Source: Ensifer canadensis
GTDB lineage: Bacteria > Pseudomonadota > Alphaproteobacteria > Rhizobiales > Rhizobiaceae
Reading direction: 5' to 3'
Assembly (NCBI RefSeq): GCF_017488845.2
Contig: NZ_CP083370.1
Location: forward strand, 496,001-560,000
DNA length: 64,000 bases
Part shown: one piece after another, positions 63,302 through 64,000 of the stretch
Layout of the letters: each line of letters opens with the position of its first letter
How positions within the stretch are numbered: the first letter of the stretch is position 1
Notes under the pieces: generated by a model
Database searches by the model: none
Seen by the model: the letters and a program-made list of their open reading frames with translations, nothing else
What the model was told of the DNA's origin: nothing
Translations under genes and position numbers: made by a program

Positions 63302-64000
63302 TCAACCGGTGGGAAGGGGCACGAATTCCTCCTCGTCGCCGGGCACGATGTCGAAGCGGCCGGTGCGCCATTCTTCCTTGGCCTTCTCGATGCGGTCCTT
63401 TGACGATGACACGAAATTCCACCAGATGTGGCGGGCCGAGCCGAGTGCTGCGCCGCCGAACAGCATGACATGACAGCCGAGCGGACCGGCGGTGACGGTG
63501 ATTTCGTCGCCAGGCCGGAAGACCAGCAGCTGATTGTCGGCGAAGTGGTCGCCGGCGATGATCGCTTCGCCTGAGAGGATATAGATCGCACGCTCTTCCC
63601 AATTGGCGGCAAACGGCGCGCTTTTGCCGGGCGCGATGTTGAGGTCGACATAGATCGTGTCGGTAAAGACCGAGACCGGCGACTTCTGCCCTTCGAAGCT
63701 GCCGATCACCACCCGGGCATCTATGCCGCCGTCATTGAGCTGCGGCAGCATGTGCCGTTCGGTATGGTCGAAGATCGGGTCGATCTCTTCCTTGTGGTCG
63801 GGGAGCGCCAGCCAGGTCTGCAACCCGGAAACCGAGCGTTCATGCCCGCGCTGGTTTTCCGGTGAACGCTCGGAGTGAACGATGCCGCGGCCGGCGGTCA
63901 TCAGGTTCACGTCGCCGGGGCGGATGACCATTTCGGTGCCGAGGCTGTCGCGATGCTTGATTTCGCCGTCGAACAGATAGGTCACGGTCGAAAGGCCGAT
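63302..64000 (-). CDS. pirin family protein, 5' end outside the window
   Basis: At least 233 residues of a bicupin protein. The visible start reads IGLSTVTYLFDGEIKHRDSLG, the middle of the pirin N-terminal cupin. It is followed by PGDVNLMTAGRGIVHSER, with the His and Glu metal ligands, and GLQTWLALP. The second cupin carries NWEERAIYILSGEAIIAG and ends FVPLPTG. Some pirins are quercetinases and others redox regulators; function here is unknown. The frame is open to the window edge without the expected N-terminal residues, so the gene is truncated only by the window. Confidence 0.9.
   Translation of the reverse strand: MGLSTVTYLFDGEIKHRDSLGTEMVIRPGDVNLMTAGRGIVHSERSPENQRGHERSVSGLQTWLALPDHKEEIDPIFDHTERHMLPQLNDGGIDARVVIGSFEGQKSPVSVFTDTIYVDLNIAPGKSAPFAANWEERAIYILSGEAIIAGDHFADNQLLVFRPGDEITVTAGPLGCHVMLFGGAALGSARHIWWNFVSSSKDRIEKAKEEWRTGRFDIVPGDEEEFVPLPTG

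Overview
The window is a gene-dense, high-GC, mostly housekeeping stretch of a Rhizobiaceae chromosome, most likely Ensifer/Sinorhizobium. Three things point there: the alphaproteobacterial atpI-atpB-atpE-atpF'-atpF order with a separate b' subunit; families largely confined to rhizobia (DUF6101, BA14K, DUF1217, an HPE1-like secreted protein, McpU-type chemoreceptors); and many short intergenic palindromes, both RIME-like and a two-palindrome mosaic, typical of Sinorhizobium. No tRNA, rRNA, CRISPR array, phage or insertion sequence was seen.

Layout. 0.5-5 kb: CorA-type Mg transporter, kup K+ uptake, SleB-like wall hydrolase. 5.1-7.8 kb: ATP synthase Fo operon with a visible promoter, an intercistronic hairpin after atpE and a terminator. 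8-18 kb: rnhB, a radical SAM protein behind a LexA box, a GT2-like protein, moaB-ispE-TPR operon, polyprenyl diphosphate synthase, then DUF2007, tRNA methyltransferase and S49 peptidase. 18-27 kb: glyQ, a P-loop kinase-like gene, lemA, a class I-like EPSP synthase, DUF2207, glyS and DUF523. 27-38 kb: HPE1-like protein, purD, a PotD-like binding protein translationally coupled to a GGDEF-EAL protein, an Fsr-type efflux pump with a divergent AraC regulator, MipA/OmpV, ubiA, a 34-codon small gene and DUF6101. 38-50 kb: a large DUF1217 repeat protein, FAD-linked dehydrogenase, Sua5, a cobalamin riboswitch controlling a Rieske demethylase and its reductase, GH25 lysozyme, BA14K and ZntB. 50-64 kb: acyl-CoA dehydrogenase/enoyl-CoA hydratase pair, two full chemoreceptors sharing an identical 1,014-bp signalling half, RlmD-like and TlyA methyltransferases, a decayed third chemoreceptor, dxs, and a pirin cut by the window edge.

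The most interesting biology is regulatory. (1) A B12 riboswitch with a legible translational expression platform sits in front of an O2-dependent glycine-betaine-type demethylase. (2) A polyamine-binding-protein homologue and a c-di-GMP enzyme share a GTGA stop/start, like the Vibrio NspS-MbaA pair. (3) A chemoreceptor cluster shows a perfect 1-kb identity tract next to a dead receptor whose CheR-docking tail has been frameshifted away. (4) An alphaproteobacterial SOS box precedes a radical SAM gene of unknown function. (5) Mosaic palindromes lie directly against, and in one case inside, coding sequence. (6) Two small transcription units, one coding and one apparently non-coding, are marked out by their own terminators.

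Coordinates come from reading the sequence. Family names come from remembered motifs, not database searches.
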